Assembly (NCBI RefSeq): GCF_051201015.1 | Contig: NZ_JBPEHI010000012.1 | Source: Petrimonas sulfuriphila | Lineage (GTDB): Bacteria; Bacteroidota; Bacteroidia; Bacteroidales; Dysgonomonadaceae | Strand: one strand, 5' to 3' | Length of the DNA stretch: 64,000 nt | Part shown: positions 16,558 through 25,281 of the stretch, one piece after another | Layout of the letters: each line of letters begins with the position of its first letter | Numbering within the stretch: the first letter of the stretch is position 1 | Program-made: the position numbers and the translations under genes | The notes under the pieces: generated by a model | Seen by the model: the letters and a program-made list of their open reading frames with translations, nothing else | Told to the model about the DNA's origin: nothing | Databases searched by the model: none

Positions 16558-17745
16558 ATGCAGAATTTTTCAGTAGATAAGTCCGGATTTTACGGTGAAT
16601 TTGGCGGAGCCTATATTCCTGAAATCCTTCACAGATGCGTTACCGAATTGCAGGACGCCTATCTCAGAATCCTGGAAAGCGAATCGTTTAAAAAAGATTT
16701 TGACCAGCTTCTCCGGGATTACGTAGGCAGGCCTTCTCCGCTTTACTGGTCTGGGTACCTTTCCGGTAAACACGGATGCAGCATCTACCTCAAACGGGAA
16801 GACTTAAACCATACCGGGGCACACAAGATCAACAATACAGTCGGCCAGATTCTTGTTGCTAAACGATTGGGGAAAACCCGAATTATCGCCGAGACGGGTG
16901 CCGGGCAGCACGGTGTGGCAACCGCTACTGTTTGTGCTTTGATGCAGATGGAATGTATTGTTTATATGGGAAAAACCGATGTGGAACGCCAAGCCGTAAA
17001 CGTCAAGAAGATGCAGATGCTGGGTGCAACGGTCGTTCCGGTTACTTCGGGGAACATGACGTTGAAGGATGCTACCAACGAAGCCATCCGCGACTGGTGC
17101 TGCAACCCGACGGACACACATTATATCATCGGATCCACCGTTGGGCCTCACCCCTATCCCGATATGGTAGCCCGGTTACAATCAGTCATCAGTGAAGAGA
17201 TCAGGAAGCAGCTGATGGAAAAGGAAAACCGTGCCGTTCCCGATTATCTTTTCGCCTGCGTGGGAGGGGGAAGCAACGCTGCGGGAACCATCTATCACTT
17301 CCTGAACGATGATGCGGTGAAAATCGTACTCGCCGAAGCAGGCGGCAAGGGAATCGACAGCGGAGAAACGGCAGCCACCATACAAATGGGCTCTATTGGA
17401 ATTATCCACGGGTGCAAAACGTTGGTGATGCAAACGGAAGACGGACAAATCACGGAACCTTATTCCATTTCCGCCGGGCTGGACTATCCGGGTATTGGGC
17501 CCATCCACGCCCACCTGACAACTACCCGGCGGGCACAGGTAGTTGCCGTAAACGATGACGAAGCCCTAAAAGCCGCTTTCGAACTTACGCGTTATGAAGG
17601 CATTATCCCTGCATTGGAGTCGGCTCACGCACTCGCTGCGCTCGATAAAATCACTTTCAAACCGTCCGACATAGTTGTCCTGACACTTTCGGGAAGGGGG
17701 GATAAAGACCTGGAGACTTACTTTAAACAGATTGATGCAGATTGA
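16558..17745 (+). CDS. trpB: Tryptophan synthase beta chain
   Basis: PLP-dependent subunit that joins indole to serine to give L-tryptophan; it works as an alpha2-beta2 complex with TrpA, encoded at the far end of the operon. The PLP lysine is Lys90 in LNHTGAHKINNTVGQ, the catalytic glutamate lies in ETGAGQHGVATAT, and the phosphate-binding loop is CVGGGSNAAG. At 395 aa it is a TrpB1-type chain. It is the first structural gene of the operon, as is usual in Bacteroidota, and lies directly behind the attenuator. Its last codons overlap an ATG (17735) that is in frame with trpE. Confidence 0.97.
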   Translation: MQNFSVDKSGFYGEFGGAYIPEILHRCVTELQDAYLRILESESFKKDFDQLLRDYVGRPSPLYWSGYLSGKHGCSIYLKREDLNHTGAHKINNTVGQILVAKRLGKTRIIAETGAGQHGVATATVCALMQMECIVYMGKTDVERQAVNVKKMQMLGATVVPVTSGNMTLKDATNEAIRDWCCNPTDTHYIIGSTVGPHPYPDMVARLQSVISEEIRKQLMEKENRAVPDYLFACVGGGSNAAGTIYHFLNDDAVKIVLAEAGGKGIDSGETAATIQMGSIGIIHGCKTLVMQTEDGQITEPYSISAGLDYPGIGPIHAHLTTTRRAQVVAVNDDEALKAAFELTRYEGIIPALESAHALAALDKITFKPSDIVVLTLSGRGDKDLETYFKQIDAD

Positions 17746-17790
17746 TTTAAGATTGAAAACAGGTTGTTGTATACAGTCTGGAAATCAATC

Positions 17791-17840
17791 TCTTTCAATC
17801 TCTTTCAATCTCTTTCAATCTCTTTCAATCTCTTTCAATC
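17791..17840 (+). repeat. Five-copy 10-bp tandem repeat in the trpB-trpE gap
   Basis: TCTTTCAATC is repeated five times without a mismatch, preceded by one degenerate unit (17781-17790, GAAATCAATC). The array ends 8 bp before the trpE ATG at 17849. AGATTGAAA at 17750-17758 is complementary to TTTCAATCT and could pair with the array in several registers. The unit length is not a multiple of three, so copy-number change would shift the frame of an upstream ATG (17735) that is now in frame with trpE. Confidence 0.95.
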
Positions 17841-17848
17841 TAAAAAAT

Positions 17849-19255
17849 ATGACTTACAAATTCACAACAAACTGCAAAAAGGTCATGGGCGACCTGCATA
17901 CACCGGTAAGCCTTTATCTGAAAATCCGGGATGCCTTTCCCCAATCGGCATTGCTCGAAAGTTCCGATTATCATGCCAACGAAAACAGCACGTCGTACAT
18001 CGGGCTGAATCCCATGGCGCATATCGACATAAACCGGGGCGAGTGCATCGAAACCTATCCCGACGGGAACACCGTCAGGAACAGGATATCCGGAGAGTTT
18101 ACCATTTCCGGGGCATTAAACAATTTCATCAACAACTTCTGCATAAACGGCGACAACTCCTCCCTGACGGGGCTTTTTGGCTATACCACGTTCAACTGTG
18201 TGAAATATACCGAGGGGATCAACGTCAAGGAGAGTACCGAGAACCGTAACGACGCCCCCGACATGCGGTATATCCTCTATAAATACCTGATGGTTTTTAA
18301 TCATCAGAAAGACGAACTGCTGCTGATCGAACTGCTTGGCAATGGAGAGGAAAGCAAACTCTACAAGGTGGAGAGCCTTATCAATGCCCGGAATTTTGCA
18401 TCGTACGACTTTTTTATTCACGGTCAGGAATCGAGCCCCATTACCGACGACCGGTTCAAGTCTTATGTCCGGCAGGGCATTGAACACTGCCACCGGGGCG
18501 ATGTGTTTCAGATCGTTCTCTCGCGACGCTTCGTGCAGGAATTTTCGGGAGACGACTTTAAGGTTTACCGCGCACTGCGAACCATCAACCCGTCCCCCTA
18601 TCTCTTCTACTTTGATTTCGGCGGTTTTCGCATTTTCGGTTCTTCACCCGAAACACATTGTCAGATCAAGGGTAAAACCATCAGCATAGACCCTATTGCC
18701 GGAACGGCTAAGCGAACAGGGAACCTTCAGGAGGACGCGGAAGCTACCGAACGCCTCAAAAGCGACCCGAAAGAAAATGCCGAACACGTGATGCTAGTCG
18801 ATCTGGCCCGGAACGACCTGAGCCGAAACGCACACAAAGTAAAACTCGATTTTTACCGGCAAGTACAGTATTATTCGCATGTCATTCATTTGGTCTCCCG
18901 CGTAAGCGGCACGCTCGACGAGGACGTTAATCCCGTCCAGGCGTTTTTCGATACCTTCCCGGCCGGGACATTATCGGGAGCACCCAAGGTGAGGGCCATG
19001 CAACTGATATCGGAGATCGAGGAACACAACCGCGGGGCATATGGCGGCTGCATCGGGTTTATCGGATTTAACGGCGATATCAACCAGGCCATAACCATCC
19101 GCACGTTTGTAAGCCGGAATAACCAGCTCTGGTATCAGGCAGGCGCAGGGATTGTATCGCAGAGCATCGAAGAGAACGAGCTCCAGGAAGTTAAAAACAA
19201 ACTGGGGGCCTTGAAGAAAGCAATTGACCTCGCGGAGAAGTTGAATAATGTGTGA
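17849..19255 (+). CDS. trpE: Anthranilate synthase component I
   Basis: Converts chorismate and ammonia (delivered by TrpG) to anthranilate, the committed step of tryptophan synthesis. The N-terminal domain has ALLESSDYHANENSTSYIG: the LLES motif at residues 35-38 forms part of the tryptophan feedback site in characterised enzymes. The C-terminal chorismate-binding domain contains IFGSSPETHCQIKG, IDPIAGTAKRTG, DLARNDLSRNA and FPAGTLSGAPKVRAM. Length is 468 aa from the ATG at 17849, where family similarity begins. An in-frame ATG at 17735 would add 38 low-complexity residues encoded by the 10-bp repeat and is unlikely to be the main start. Confidence 0.95.
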   Translation: MTYKFTTNCKKVMGDLHTPVSLYLKIRDAFPQSALLESSDYHANENSTSYIGLNPMAHIDINRGECIETYPDGNTVRNRISGEFTISGALNNFINNFCINGDNSSLTGLFGYTTFNCVKYTEGINVKESTENRNDAPDMRYILYKYLMVFNHQKDELLLIELLGNGEESKLYKVESLINARNFASYDFFIHGQESSPITDDRFKSYVRQGIEHCHRGDVFQIVLSRRFVQEFSGDDFKVYRALRTINPSPYLFYFDFGGFRIFGSSPETHCQIKGKTISIDPIAGTAKRTGNLQEDAEATERLKSDPKENAEHVMLVDLARNDLSRNAHKVKLDFYRQVQYYSHVIHLVSRVSGTLDEDVNPVQAFFDTFPAGTLSGAPKVRAMQLISEIEEHNRGAYGGCIGFIGFNGDINQAITIRTFVSRNNQLWYQAGAGIVSQSIEENELQEVKNKLGALKKAIDLAEKLNNV

Positions 19256-19284
19256 AGCTAAAACTGTCTAACTGTCTTAAAAAA

Positions 19285-19851
19285 ATGAAAATTCTGATAT
19301 TCGATAATTACGATTCCTTCACCTACAACCTGCGACACGTCGTCCGGGAGCTTGGGTACACCGATATAGACGTTATCCGGAACGATAAAATCGATCTGGA
19401 CGATGTGGATAGATACGACAAAATCATTCTTTCACCCGGTCCGGGAATTCCGGAGGAAGCAGGAGACCTGTTACCGCTAATCCACCGATATGCGCCGGGC
19501 AAAAGCATGCTGGGGGTTTGCCTGGGGCATCAGGCGATCGGATTGTCCTTTGGCGCCACCCTCGAGAATACTCCCCTGGTGCACCACGGCGTGCAAACAC
19601 CCATCAGGATGGTAGGCAGCGATTATATCTTCGATGCCCTCCCAACCCGGATAGAAGTGGGGCGGTACCATTCCTGGATTGTATCGGACAAAAACTTTCC
19701 CTCCCATCTGGAGATTACGGCCACAGATGAATCGGGCAACATAATGGCTTTGAAGCACAAAACATTAGACGTTCACGGCGTTCAGTTTCATCCCGAATCT
19801 GTCCTTACCCCGTTGGGCACGGAAATCATAAAAAACTTTTTAGAAAAATGA
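19285..19851 (+). CDS. trpG: Anthranilate synthase component II (glutamine amidotransferase)
   Basis: Class I glutamine amidotransferase that supplies ammonia to TrpE. The catalytic triad is complete: Cys79 in MLGVCLGHQAIGL, and His169 and Glu171 in VHGVQFHPESVLT. The oxyanion motif is SPGPGIPEEAG. Length is 188 aa from ATG 19285, giving MKILIFDNYDSFTYN, the canonical start. A GTG at 19252 overlapping the trpE stop would add 11 residues with no family support. In many bacteria this subunit also serves folate synthesis; here its place inside the trp operon argues for TrpG. Its stop overlaps the trpD start (ATGA), so translation is likely coupled. Confidence 0.95.
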   Translation: MKILIFDNYDSFTYNLRHVVRELGYTDIDVIRNDKIDLDDVDRYDKIILSPGPGIPEEAGDLLPLIHRYAPGKSMLGVCLGHQAIGLSFGATLENTPLVHHGVQTPIRMVGSDYIFDALPTRIEVGRYHSWIVSDKNFPSHLEITATDESGNIMALKHKTLDVHGVQFHPESVLTPLGTEIIKNFLEK

Positions 19852-20843
19852 AACATATACTTGTCAAACTACTGGATTATCAGTACCTGAGCCGCGACGA
19901 ATCGCGCGAATTATTGATAGCAATCGTGAGGGGAGAAGTGCCCGACACACAGGTGGCGGCACTTATCACCATATTTCTGATGCGCAGCATTTCGGTAGAA
20001 GAAGTGCTCGGTTTCCGCGAAGCGCTGGTGGAGATGCGGGTTCCCGTCGACCTAAAAGAGTACAGGGCCATTGATATTGTAGGTACCGGAGGCGATGGGA
20101 AAAACACGTTCAACATTTCCACTTCGGCCTGTTTTGTAGTTGCCGGAGCCGGATACCCCGTTGTGAAACACGGAAATTACGGTGCCACTTCGGTCAGCGG
20201 CTCGAGCAACGCCATGGAACAGCAAGGGGTCAAATTCACAACCGACATCCACGTCCTGAGAAAAAGCATCGAGGCCGCCAACATCGCGTACCTTCACGCG
20301 CCTTTCTTCAGCCCTGCCCTAAAAGCGGTCGCCCCGGTGAGGAAAAGCCTGGGCGTGAGAAACTTTTTCAATGTACTCGGACCGCTCATCAACCCTTCCG
20401 ATCCGGAGTATCAGTTGCTGGGCGTCTACGACTTATCGATGTCGCGGCTGTACAGCTATATTTACCAGGCAAGCCGAAAAAAATTCGGTATCGTTCACAG
20501 CCTGGACGGTTATGATGAAATTTCACTCACCGGGCAATTCAAAGTGGTGACCAACAAGGGAGAACAACTTTTTATGCCCGAAGAGCTGGGGTTTAATCGT
20601 GTGAGACAGGAAGAAATTTTCGGAGGAAACACAATCGAAGATGTGGTTTCTGTATTCAACAGGGTACTCAACTGTACGGCAACGCAACCCCAGATGGATG
20701 TGGTTATTGCCAATGCCGCATTTGCCATTCAGATCATCGAAAACAAAAAACCGATTGCGGAGTGTATTGAGATTGCCAAAAACTCGTTGTACGGGAAAAA
20801 GGCATTGAATGCGCTCAAGAAATTCGTGGAAATAAACAGATAA
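19848..20843 (+). CDS. trpD: Anthranilate phosphoribosyltransferase
   Basis: Transfers phosphoribose from PRPP to anthranilate. The PRPP-binding glycine loop is visible as DIVGTGGDGKNTFNIST, followed by KHGNYGATSVSGSSNAMEQ, which carries the conserved basic and serine residues, and RNFFNVLGPLINPS. At 331 aa it is full length, with the N-terminal helical domain (SVEEVLGFREALVEM) and the alpha/beta domain. The start overlaps the trpG stop by 4 bp. It is not fused to TrpG, unlike in enteric bacteria. Confidence 0.96.
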   Translation: MKHILVKLLDYQYLSRDESRELLIAIVRGEVPDTQVAALITIFLMRSISVEEVLGFREALVEMRVPVDLKEYRAIDIVGTGGDGKNTFNISTSACFVVAGAGYPVVKHGNYGATSVSGSSNAMEQQGVKFTTDIHVLRKSIEAANIAYLHAPFFSPALKAVAPVRKSLGVRNFFNVLGPLINPSDPEYQLLGVYDLSMSRLYSYIYQASRKKFGIVHSLDGYDEISLTGQFKVVTNKGEQLFMPEELGFNRVRQEEIFGGNTIEDVVSVFNRVLNCTATQPQMDVVIANAAFAIQIIENKKPIAECIEIAKNSLYGKKALNALKKFVEINR

Positions 20844-20852
20844 ACCACCCAT

Positions 20853-21641
20853 ATGAAAGATATTCTAAATGAAATAATCGCCCACAAACGAAACGAAATA
20901 GCGGCACAAAAAAACAGCATACCTTATTCCCTGCTGGAACGGGAACTGGCAGACTGCCATTTACCCGTCTATTCCCTCAAGGATGCGTTGCTGCAATCCA
21001 GTACAGGAATCATTGCGGAGTTTAAACGCCGCTCGCCAAGCAAGGGATGGATAAATCAACATGCCAACGCAGGGAATGCAACTAAAGGATATGAGGTTGC
21101 CGGAGCCACTGCGCTATCGGTACTGACCGATTCAACCTATTTTGGCGGCACGCTTGCCGATTTGCAGCATGCAGCCCGACAGGCAAAAATACCGGTAATA
21201 CGCAAAGAATTTATCATAGACGAATACCAGATCCTGCAAGCCCGGTTATCGGGTGCAAGCGCCATCTTACTTATTGCTGCAGCACTGAGCATAGAAGAAA
21301 CGCATCGGTTTATCCGGTTATCGAAACAACTGGGTTTGGAGGTTTTACTGGAGCTTCATGATGAGAAGGAAATTGAATACACTTCTCCCGAAACCACCAT
21401 TATCGGCATCAACAACCGGAACCTGGGTACTTTCGTAACGGACCTGAAAAAGTCGTACAGAATGGTAGAGTTGTTGCCTCGGGATGCCGTCTGGGTATCG
21501 GAAAGCGGAATTTCAAACCCAGAAACGGTAAAAGAGTTACGCAAAGCCGGATACCGGGGATTTCTTATCGGAGAAAACTTCATGCGATCAGCTAATCCCG
21601 GTGCAAGCCTGGAAGAATTTATAAAAGGAGTGCTACAATAA
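20853..21641 (+). CDS. trpC: Indole-3-glycerol-phosphate synthase
   Basis: TIM-barrel enzyme that closes the indole ring from carboxyphenylamino-deoxyribulose phosphate. The catalytic signature IIAEFKRRSPSKGWI (residues 53-67) contains the catalytic glutamate and lysine, with the second lysine in VIRKEFIIDEYQI and the phosphate site in WVSESGISNPETV and GFLIGENFMRS. At 262 aa it is a monofunctional enzyme, separate from TrpF. It starts 9 bp after trpD. Confidence 0.96.
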   Translation: MKDILNEIIAHKRNEIAAQKNSIPYSLLERELADCHLPVYSLKDALLQSSTGIIAEFKRRSPSKGWINQHANAGNATKGYEVAGATALSVLTDSTYFGGTLADLQHAARQAKIPVIRKEFIIDEYQILQARLSGASAILLIAAALSIEETHRFIRLSKQLGLEVLLELHDEKEIEYTSPETTIIGINNRNLGTFVTDLKKSYRMVELLPRDAVWVSESGISNPETVKELRKAGYRGFLIGENFMRSANPGASLEEFIKGVLQ

Positions 21642-21653
21642 CAAAATATACAC

Positions 21654-22301
21654 ATGAAATTAGTTAAAGTATGCGGGATGCGCGAAGCAACCAACATCCG
21701 CGAAGTAGAACAAGCGGGAGCGGATTGGATAGGATTTATTTTTTATCCGGAATCACCGCGTTTTGTGCATGAGGTTCCGGACTATTTACCCAGGAAATCC
21801 AAACGAGTTGGAGTTTTTGTGAACGCGCCGAAAGAAAAAATTAGTGAAACGATATCTCTTTTCGGATTGGATCTGGTACAGCTTCATGGCAATGAATCGC
21901 CCGAATTTTGTGAGAATATACGCCGAAGCGGGGTAAAAGTAATCAAATCCTTCCGGGTCGGCGATGAATTCAAGGAGGAAGAGGTGGAGCCCTATCACGG
22001 CAAATGCGACTATTTTCTGTTCGATACCCAAACATCGTTGTACGGCGGTTCGGGGGAGAAATTTAACTGGGAGACTCTTTTAAATTACCGTGGTAATACG
22101 TTTTTTTTACTGAGCGGCGGCATAACACCGGGCGATGCAGAAGCATTAAAAACTTTCTCGTACCCGAAATGCATCGGAGTAGATATCAACAGTAAATTTG
22201 AAATCAGCCCCGCTGTTAAAGACGCAAAGTTGGTTAAACAGTTTATTAAAGTCATAAAAAATCCGGGAAACAAGATAGACAACAAAACATTATTAATTTA
22301 A
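21654..22301 (+). CDS. trpF: Phosphoribosylanthranilate isomerase
   Basis: Amadori-type isomerase that converts N-(phosphoribosyl)anthranilate to the ribulose form. It is a small TIM barrel of 215 aa with the diagnostic N-terminal KVCGMREATNI, where Cys7 is the usual general base, DWIGFIFYPESPRFV, VGVFVNAPKE, LVQLHGNESPE, and the phosphate loop at LLSGGITPGDAEA and CIGVDINSKFE. The catalytic aspartate is probably in FLFDTQTS. It sits between trpC and trpA with short gaps, in the order of use in the pathway. Confidence 0.95.
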   Translation: MKLVKVCGMREATNIREVEQAGADWIGFIFYPESPRFVHEVPDYLPRKSKRVGVFVNAPKEKISETISLFGLDLVQLHGNESPEFCENIRRSGVKVIKSFRVGDEFKEEEVEPYHGKCDYFLFDTQTSLYGGSGEKFNWETLLNYRGNTFFLLSGGITPGDAEALKTFSYPKCIGVDINSKFEISPAVKDAKLVKQFIKVIKNPGNKIDNKTLLI

Positions 22302-22306
22302 TAATT

Positions 22307-23083
22307 ATGAACAGAATAGATGAGTTATTTCAACGGAAAAAGAACAACATTTTATCCGTCTATTTCACGGCCGGATTCCCCAACCTCAGTGACACCGTTC
22401 CGGTCATTCAATCGCTCGAAAAAAACGGTGTGGAACTGATTGAAATAGGCATCCCTTTCAGCGACCCTATGGCAGACGGTCCCGTCATCCAGGCGTCGGG
22501 GACACAGGCACTCAAGAACGGCATGAGCCTTCGGGTGCTCTTCGAGCAACTCTCGCGGGTCCGCTCGTCGGCGCAGATCCCTCTGGTATTGATGGGTTAC
22601 CTGAACCCCATTCTTCAATTCGGCTTTAACACATTCTGCTCCGAAGCGCAACGCTGCGGGATCGACGGGATCATCATTCCCGATTTACCGTTTGCCGAAT
22701 ACATGAGGGAGTATAAAGCCGTTGCCGAAAAACACGGATTGCGTATGATCATGCTCATCACTCCGGAAACGTCGGAAGAACGCATCCGTTTAATTGACAA
22801 AAATACTGGCGGGTTTATCTATATGGTCTCGTCGGCATCGGTTACCGGAGCAAAAACCGGTTTCGGGGAAGACAACCTGCAATATTTTAAGCGCGTTAAC
22901 GCTATGAACCTCAGGAACCCCAGGCTTATCGGGTTCGGCATCTCCAACAAAATCACCTTCGATGCGGCTTGTGAACATGCTTCGGGAGCCATTATCGGCA
23001 GTAAGTTCGTCTCCTTGCTCGGAAGTGAAAAATCGGTGGAGGCTGCGGTACAAAAATTGAAAAAATCTATTGCCAATTATTAA
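22307..23083 (+). CDS. trpA: Tryptophan synthase alpha chain
   Basis: Cleaves indole-3-glycerol phosphate to indole and glyceraldehyde 3-phosphate and passes indole to TrpB. The signature LIEIGIPFSDPMADGPVIQ carries the catalytic pair Glu46 and Asp57 (Glu49 and Asp60 in the enteric enzyme). Other conserved parts are VLMGYLNPI, IDGIIIPDLPFAE, and the phosphate site SSASVTGAKTG and LIGFGISNK. At 258 aa it is full length. It is the last gene of the operon. There is no obvious hairpin before the next gene, which has its own promoter box. Confidence 0.96.
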   Translation: MNRIDELFQRKKNNILSVYFTAGFPNLSDTVPVIQSLEKNGVELIEIGIPFSDPMADGPVIQASGTQALKNGMSLRVLFEQLSRVRSSAQIPLVLMGYLNPILQFGFNTFCSEAQRCGIDGIIIPDLPFAEYMREYKAVAEKHGLRMIMLITPETSEERIRLIDKNTGGFIYMVSSASVTGAKTGFGEDNLQYFKRVNAMNLRNPRLIGFGISNKITFDAACEHASGAIIGSKFVSLLGSEKSVEAAVQKLKKSIANY

Positions 23084-23105
23084 TGGGAAATTTTCAATAT
23101 TCACC

Positions 23106-23113
23106 TACCTTTG
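23106..23113 (+). promoter_or_regulatory. -7 promoter element for the EamA transporter
   Basis: TACCTTTG is a full match to TAnnTTTG, 38 bp upstream of the ATG at 23152. Confidence 0.65.
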
Positions 23114-23151
23114 CATGATTTTTCGGACAAATACAGCCCACATTACATTTC

Positions 23152-24036
23152 ATGCTTTTTCAATCACATATTGGCGAGATCGCTTCGATACTGACGGCAA
23201 TCTGCTGGACGCTGAGCGCCCTTTTTTTTCAAAGAGCGGGAGCGAAAGTCGGTTCGCTGTCGGTAAACATCATCCGGATTTTCCTGGGAATTTTGTTTCT
23301 GGGAGTCACCACGTTCTTCACCCGCGGGATGTTCTTCCCTATGGATGCCACTCCGTACAACTGGTTCTGGCTAGGGTTATCAGGCGTGGTGGGCTTCTTT
23401 CTGGGCGACCTGTTCCTCTTTAAGTCCTACACCCTGATCGGTTCGCGCACCTCGCAGCTTATCATGAGCCTGGCGCCGATGATAACGGCAATTATCGGCT
23501 GGCTTTTTCTGTCGGAAATACTGCCAGTAAAAAGTATCCTGGGGATTATTGTCAGCATTTCGGGAATTATGATTGCCGTCGCTGGCAAAAAACTGAAACT
23601 CAATATTCCGCTCAAGGGTTTCCTCTATGCGCTTGGCGGCGCTTTAGGGCAAGCCGTCGGGTTGGTGTTGAGTAAAAAAGGGATGGGCGATTACGATGCC
23701 ATTGCGGCAACGCAGATAAGGGCTATTTTCGGATTTGTTTGCTTCTTTTTGCTGGTCACTTTTCTGAAACGGTGGCGAAGGGTCTCCCTGGCCGTGAAAG
23801 ACCGGACAAGCATGAAGTCCATCACCCTGGGAGCTGTTTTCGGGCCGTTCGTGGGCGTAACGCTATCGCTATATGCCGTGCAGCATACCCATACCGGCAT
23901 TGCCGCTACGTTGATGGCACTGGTTCCCATTTTTATCATTGTGCCTTCGGCCATCATGTTCAACGAAAAAATCACCGCCCGCCAAGTAATCGGGGCAGTA
24001 ATCAGTATTGCCGGGGCAAGCATCTTCTTTCTGTGA
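23152..24036 (+). CDS. EamA/DMT-family transporter
   Basis: Inner-membrane protein of the drug/metabolite transporter superfamily, 294 aa. It has about ten predicted helices arranged as two EamA repeats, the second starting near LKGFLYALGGALGQAVGLVL. Conserved helix ends such as LGDLFLFKSYTLIG and SLAPMITAIIGWLFLSEIL match the first repeat, and LMALVPIFIIVPSAIMFNEKI the second. Family members export amino acids or other small metabolites. The position after the trp operon is suggestive but not evidence of an aromatic substrate, because the gene has its own promoter. It converges with the DUF4249 gene 6 bp away. Confidence 0.88.
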   Translation: MLFQSHIGEIASILTAICWTLSALFFQRAGAKVGSLSVNIIRIFLGILFLGVTTFFTRGMFFPMDATPYNWFWLGLSGVVGFFLGDLFLFKSYTLIGSRTSQLIMSLAPMITAIIGWLFLSEILPVKSILGIIVSISGIMIAVAGKKLKLNIPLKGFLYALGGALGQAVGLVLSKKGMGDYDAIAATQIRAIFGFVCFFLLVTFLKRWRRVSLAVKDRTSMKSITLGAVFGPFVGVTLSLYAVQHTHTGIAATLMALVPIFIIVPSAIMFNEKITARQVIGAVISIAGASIFFL

Positions 24037-24042
24037 GAAAGC

Positions 24043-25194
24043 TTACCTTGGAACAGTGTTTTTACCGCCTGGATAAGGTGGTATCTGAATGCGCTTAGAT
24101 GTATATGACATAGATCCCACAAACCCGATTCCGTTGTGTACGTTGGAGTAGGTAACCCTAGGTTCGGAGATAACATCAAACTCTTCGTCGTAATTCCACT
24201 TTTCAACCGATTTCAGGTACGAATAATAATCGTGAGACAGCGTGTAAATCCACACCTCGATTGGCGAATTTTTCACTTCGTGACTTAAATATTCCGGTTT
24301 CTCCCCCTCCTTTTCCGGTTTGGTATGTTCCACCTTCACCGTGTATAGTTCTCCGGTGGAGACATTTAACGTATAAGCATTCTCTGTAAACAAGTTATCT
24401 GTAAAAACAGATGAACTATTTGTGGAGTAATTGTTATTGAACAGCTTTTCTAGAAAAAGGTTTTTAGGATCTCTCGCAAAAATGGGATCATCCTGTGTTT
24501 CGACAGGCAAGTTAAAAGGATAATCTTTATACTCCGTATTTTCCGCAATGATCCTCAAAAGAAAATAATGTGCCACATCGTTTTTTTGTTTTCGAACCCC
24601 AATATGCAAGCGCATCCTCCGATAAAACGGCTCGTAAAATATTCCCGGAACTGGAATATAATATCCGCCGTACCCCCATCCGCTGTCTGAATTCCAGGAA
24701 TACTCGCCGTATGGATTCCAGTAGAATCCGAACGTATTGTTGCCTGTTGCCGGTACGAAAAACGTTGCCGTATCCACTTTTTCAATCGCAGCCGGTGTGG
24801 GAATAACGGTCTCCACCCATGCGGTCTCGAGGCCTGGTGCCGAAGCCTTAATCTTAACCCGGTCGCCGACTTTAACGTGTGACTCGGAACGGAAATAAGA
24901 ATTTCCTCTTCGAGCCCGGTACTTGGCAGTATCTATGGTGAAGCGTTGCAGTTTTTCAACAAATGTATCGTTAACGTGCAATTCCACCGAAACATCTTTC
25001 AAATAAGGCGCAGTGCTGTCGGTATCGGTGAACAAGAAACTTTTGCTGACAGCAACGCTTATTGGCTTATCGGGTTCAACAACTCCATTCATCACAATAA
25101 GCGGCTTTTCATCGGAAAAATTCACTTCAAGCATACGCTCACACGACAGCGATAGAATCGTTGTTATCAGAAACGAAATATATTTTCTCTTCAT
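24043..25194 (-). CDS. DUF4249 family lipoprotein, partner of the TonB-dependent receptor
   Basis: Predicted surface or outer-membrane lipoprotein of the DUF4249 family, which in Bacteroidota is normally encoded beside a TonB-dependent receptor and is thought to be its accessory protein; no substrate is established. The ATG at 25194 gives MKRKYISFLITTILSLSC, a lipoprotein signal with lipidated Cys18. An upstream in-frame start would add 17 polar residues and spoil the signal. The rest is beta-rich: an N-terminal Ig-like part (KPLIVMNGVVEPDKPISV) and aromatic, glycine-rich segments in the middle. Length is 383 aa. It is the last gene of the sigma/FecR/receptor operon. Confidence 0.82.
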   Translation of the reverse strand: MKRKYISFLITTILSLSCERMLEVNFSDEKPLIVMNGVVEPDKPISVAVSKSFLFTDTDSTAPYLKDVSVELHVNDTFVEKLQRFTIDTAKYRARRGNSYFRSESHVKVGDRVKIKASAPGLETAWVETVIPTPAAIEKVDTATFFVPATGNNTFGFYWNPYGEYSWNSDSGWGYGGYYIPVPGIFYEPFYRRMRLHIGVRKQKNDVAHYFLLRIIAENTEYKDYPFNLPVETQDDPIFARDPKNLFLEKLFNNNYSTNSSSVFTDNLFTENAYTLNVSTGELYTVKVEHTKPEKEGEKPEYLSHEVKNSPIEVWIYTLSHDYYSYLKSVEKWNYDEEFDVISEPRVTYSNVHNGIGFVGSMSYTSKRIQIPPYPGGKNTVPR

Positions 25195-25281
25195 TTTAGA
25201 ATCTGTCTTGAATTTTATATTTCTATTTATTTCTACTTTCTTCACGTGTCGAGAGACCTATGAACCACCCGATACAGTCGG

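Noticed and set aside
17791..17840. Possible CRISPR-like or phage attachment repeat
   Set aside because: Units are only 10 bp, directly tandem with no spacers, and there are no cas or integrase genes; it is a simple tandem repeat.
17764..18249. Alternative frame of 161 codons across the repeat and the trpE start
   Set aside because: It overlaps the well-supported trpE frame and encodes an Arg/His/Gln-rich shadow sequence.
22307..24036. EamA transporter as a member of the trp operon
   Set aside because: It has its own full -7 box at 23106 and no functional sequence evidence for an aromatic substrate, so I kept it as a separate unit.
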